64,000 bases of DNA from an uncultured Ligilactobacillus sp. (lineage in GTDB: Bacteria; Bacillota; Bacilli; Lactobacillales; Lactobacillaceae). Shown here piece after piece: positions 62,589 to 64,000 of the stretch; within the stretch, counting starts at the first letter, position 1, and each line of letters begins with the position of its first letter. The notes beneath the pieces were generated by a model. The model searched no databases, was not told the origin of the DNA, and saw only the letters and a list, made by a program, of their open reading frames with translations. The position numbers and the translations under genes were made by a program. The stretch covers positions 1-64,000 of the forward strand of contig CAKPZY010000005.1 of NCBI GenBank assembly GCA_934215475.1, in the 5' to 3' direction.

Positions 62589-63483
62589 TAAGATCACCTT
62601 CCTCGTTGTAATAACGTAAGAACAGATCCTCCAGCGTCGGCGGAGTGCTTTGCAGCTGTATGATGTTCAGTATCGCCAAAGCACTGATCACCTGGCCAAG
62701 GTATTCAGAATCAACGGAGAATACCCCTTGTCTAGCAGATTTAGTTTCAAACTGATGAACACCTTTCATATCTCGAATGCTAAGCAGCGGCTTTCTGGTG
62801 CTAACATGAACGGTACTTCTGCTTAGTTGCCGCATTTCTGCTAGGCTTCCAACTTCGATGATCTGGCCCTTGCGAATAATTGCAATGCGATCACACATCC
62901 GTTCAACTTCGCTCAAGATGTGAGATGAAAGCAAAACACTCTTGCCCGCTTCTTTTAATGACAAGACGTATTTTTGAAAGACTTCTTCCATAATCGGGTC
63001 TAAACCGCTGGTCGGTTCGTCAAAAATATAAAAGTCTGCCTCACTTGATAACGCAGCGACTAAAGCAACTTTTTGGCGGTTTCCCCTGGAATATGTACAG
63101 GATTTTTTGGAAACATCCAGTTCAAAATCCTTGATCAGCCGATCTGTCTTCGCACTGTGCTGATCCCCGTTTAACCGCAATAGAAGGTCGATGATCTCCC
63201 CGCCAGTCAAATTGGGCCACAAATGAACATCGCCAGGAACATAGGCGATGCGCTGGTGAATGGTAACAGCATCCCGCCAAACGTCACGGCCAAAGATCTT
63301 GGCTGATCCACTAGTTGGTCGTAAGATACCCAACAAAGTCCGAATCGTCGTTGACTTGCCAGCACCATTGGGGCCAATAAATCCAAAGACTTCTCCAGCA
63401 TGAATAGACATGGTTATATTTTTTAAGGCCTGAAACTTACCAAACTTCTTTACCAAGTGATCTGCCACTAAAACATCACTCAT
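62575..63483 (-). CDS. ABC transporter ATP-binding protein (BcrA/CcmA-like exporter)
   Basis: 302 residues: Walker A GFIGPNGAGKSTTIRTLLG, signature YSRGNRQKVALVAAL (RGN instead of the usual SGG), Walker B FYIFDEPTSGLDP, and H-loop LLSSHILSE. A 70-residue C-terminal domain follows. It powers the ABC-2 permease downstream. ATG 63483 has AGAGGTG about seven bases upstream; GTG 63492 lies inside it. No regulator or two-component system adjoins, so the cargo is unknown. Confidence 0.9.
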   Translation of the reverse strand: MSDVLVADHLVKKFGKFQALKNITMSIHAGEVFGFIGPNGAGKSTTIRTLLGILRPTSGSAKIFGRDVWRDAVTIHQRIAYVPGDVHLWPNLTGGEIIDLLLRLNGDQHSAKTDRLIKDFELDVSKKSCTYSRGNRQKVALVAALSSEADFYIFDEPTSGLDPIMEEVFQKYVLSLKEAGKSVLLSSHILSEVERMCDRIAIIRKGQIIEVGSLAEMRQLSRSTVHVSTRKPLLSIRDMKGVHQFETKSARQGVFSVDSEYLGQVISALAILNIIQLQSTPPTLEDLFLRYYNEEGDLSDSK

Positions 63484-63914
63484 TTCACTCACCTCTTCGT
63501 ATAGTGTCGCTTTTTAATTTTTGGCTAAAGTATAGGCTCACGCAATTAGCACGTCAATTCATGACCGCCCGTTTAAAATCAACGTGTATTATGCAATTTT
63601 ACGCAGGTGTATAGTCTGATCTGAAAATGCTTCAGCCAGATTAAACAAATTAAATTAGGTACCAGGGTTTTTGAAAATGGCACCATTTATAACCGCTGAT
63701 AAAAAAACACGGCATGCTCCCAGCAATCCTGAAAACAAACCGTATCTGTTTAATGCTTATTTAAATGTCTAAATTTTAGAGCACCCCAAGTAACATAACG
63801 TATATTTTTGCTGGTCACATGCCTTAACGATAACTGGCCGCCAGCGATCAACATCATTGGGTAGCCGGCACCAAGGTATCAGTCCAGATAGGACCCATCT
63901 ATAACTTTTCTTTT

Positions 63915-64000
63915 CTAACTATACGGGTAAAAGCGTGCATACTGGTAATCATCGACCCATTTGCCGTTGAGGTGGAATTCTTTGCGATAATGTCCCTCGC
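63915..64000 (-). CDS. Partial gene, C-terminal end only (possibly acetyltransferase)
   Basis: The window ends inside a minus-strand frame whose last 27 codons read EGHYRKEFHLNGKWV, then DDYQYARFYPYS and stop at 63917-63915. The G-x-x-R-x-x-F-x-x-NGKWVDDYxYA pattern recalls the end of RimJ/RimL-type GNAT acetyltransferases, but too little is present to be sure. 63500-63914 holds the promoter region of the exporter and no gene that I can support; a 31-codon frame at 63679-63774 lacks a ribosome-binding site. Confidence 0.45.
   Translation of the reverse strand, partial: EGHYRKEFHLNGKWVDDYQYARFYPYS

Noticed and set aside
60966-63483. Bacitracin-type resistance module
   Set aside because: The ATPase is BcrA-like, but no BceS/BceR system or undecaprenol kinase is nearby and the permease is of the large ABC-2 type. 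The cargo was left open.
63679-63774. 31-codon ORF (MAPFITADKK...) near the window end
   Set aside because: No ribosome-binding site and no recognised family.

Overview
This window looks like a chromosomal segment of a low-GC Gram-positive lactic acid bacterium, family Lactobacillaceae. I would not name a genus from sequence alone. The case rests on AAGGAGG-type ribosome-binding sites with frequent TTG and GTG starts, T-box leaders, an amaP/DUF2273/asp23 stress operon, PTS-based sugar uptake, and a murE/D-aspartate ligase/aspartate racemase cluster. That cluster is typical of lactobacilli and enterococci whose peptidoglycan is L-Lys with a D-Asp bridge. I see no rRNA, tRNA, CRISPR array, intact insertion sequence or prophage.

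Layout. 1-7.5 kb is envelope-related: GtrA-like flippase, undecaprenyl-phosphate sugar-1-phosphate transferase (tagO type), a very large LTA-synthase-like sulfatase with an acyltransferase-like membrane half, a His/Pro-rich small membrane protein, a GH25 lysozyme and an L,D-transpeptidase. 7.7-12.1 kb has a duplicated-motif regulator-like protein, an Lrp/AsnC regulator followed by aspartase, and a T-box leader in front of a tiny coupled ORF and a 2-keto-4-pentenoate-hydratase-like enzyme. 12.4-16.1 kb is the fructose operon fruR-fruK-fruA (minus strand). 16.3-20 kb has an isolated ferrochelatase, the stress set CsbD/asp23/DUF2273/amaP, a hypothetical protein and YueI. 20.3-26.3 kb has a NapA-type cation antiporter whose leader carries a terminator-like hairpin, a metallophosphoesterase, a candidate small RNA, hypothetical genes, a gene remnant, tandem repeats and Ohr. 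26.5-29 kb is NAD salvage: pncB with an NrtR-like regulator upstream.

29-40.5 kb carries an SDR-like protein, an orphan PTS EIIC, an Eis-like acetyltransferase, a redox-repair group (glutathione peroxidase, thioredoxin, MsrA), a small GNAT, an amino-acid ABC binding-protein/permease fusion, UspA, a CPBP protease and a deoxynucleoside kinase. 40.7-47.2 kb has a DHA2 efflux pump divergent from a MarR regulator with a perfect palindrome between them, an aldo/keto reductase, a MetE-like methyltransferase under a Met T-box, and a pyruvate/2-oxoacid decarboxylase. 47.5-57.7 kb has a flavodoxin, a PdxK/ThiD kinase, a class B PBP, the racD-asl-murE cluster, another UspA and another aldo/keto reductase. 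57.9-60.9 kb is a TrpX-type ABC importer operon behind a long structured leader with a Trp-containing 20-codon ORF and a strong terminator. 61-63.5 kb is an ABC-2 exporter pair, and the window ends inside a minus-strand gene.

Most new-looking signals lie between genes: the TrpX-operon leader, a ~92-nt transcript candidate exposing a CCUCCC loop, 41-bp-period tandem repeats at three intergenic loci, the antiporter leader, the T-box on an unexpected enzyme and a 115-bp element with 12-bp terminal inverted repeats. No single gene block stands out as an obviously novel multi-gene system. All assignments come from reading the sequence. No database search was run.
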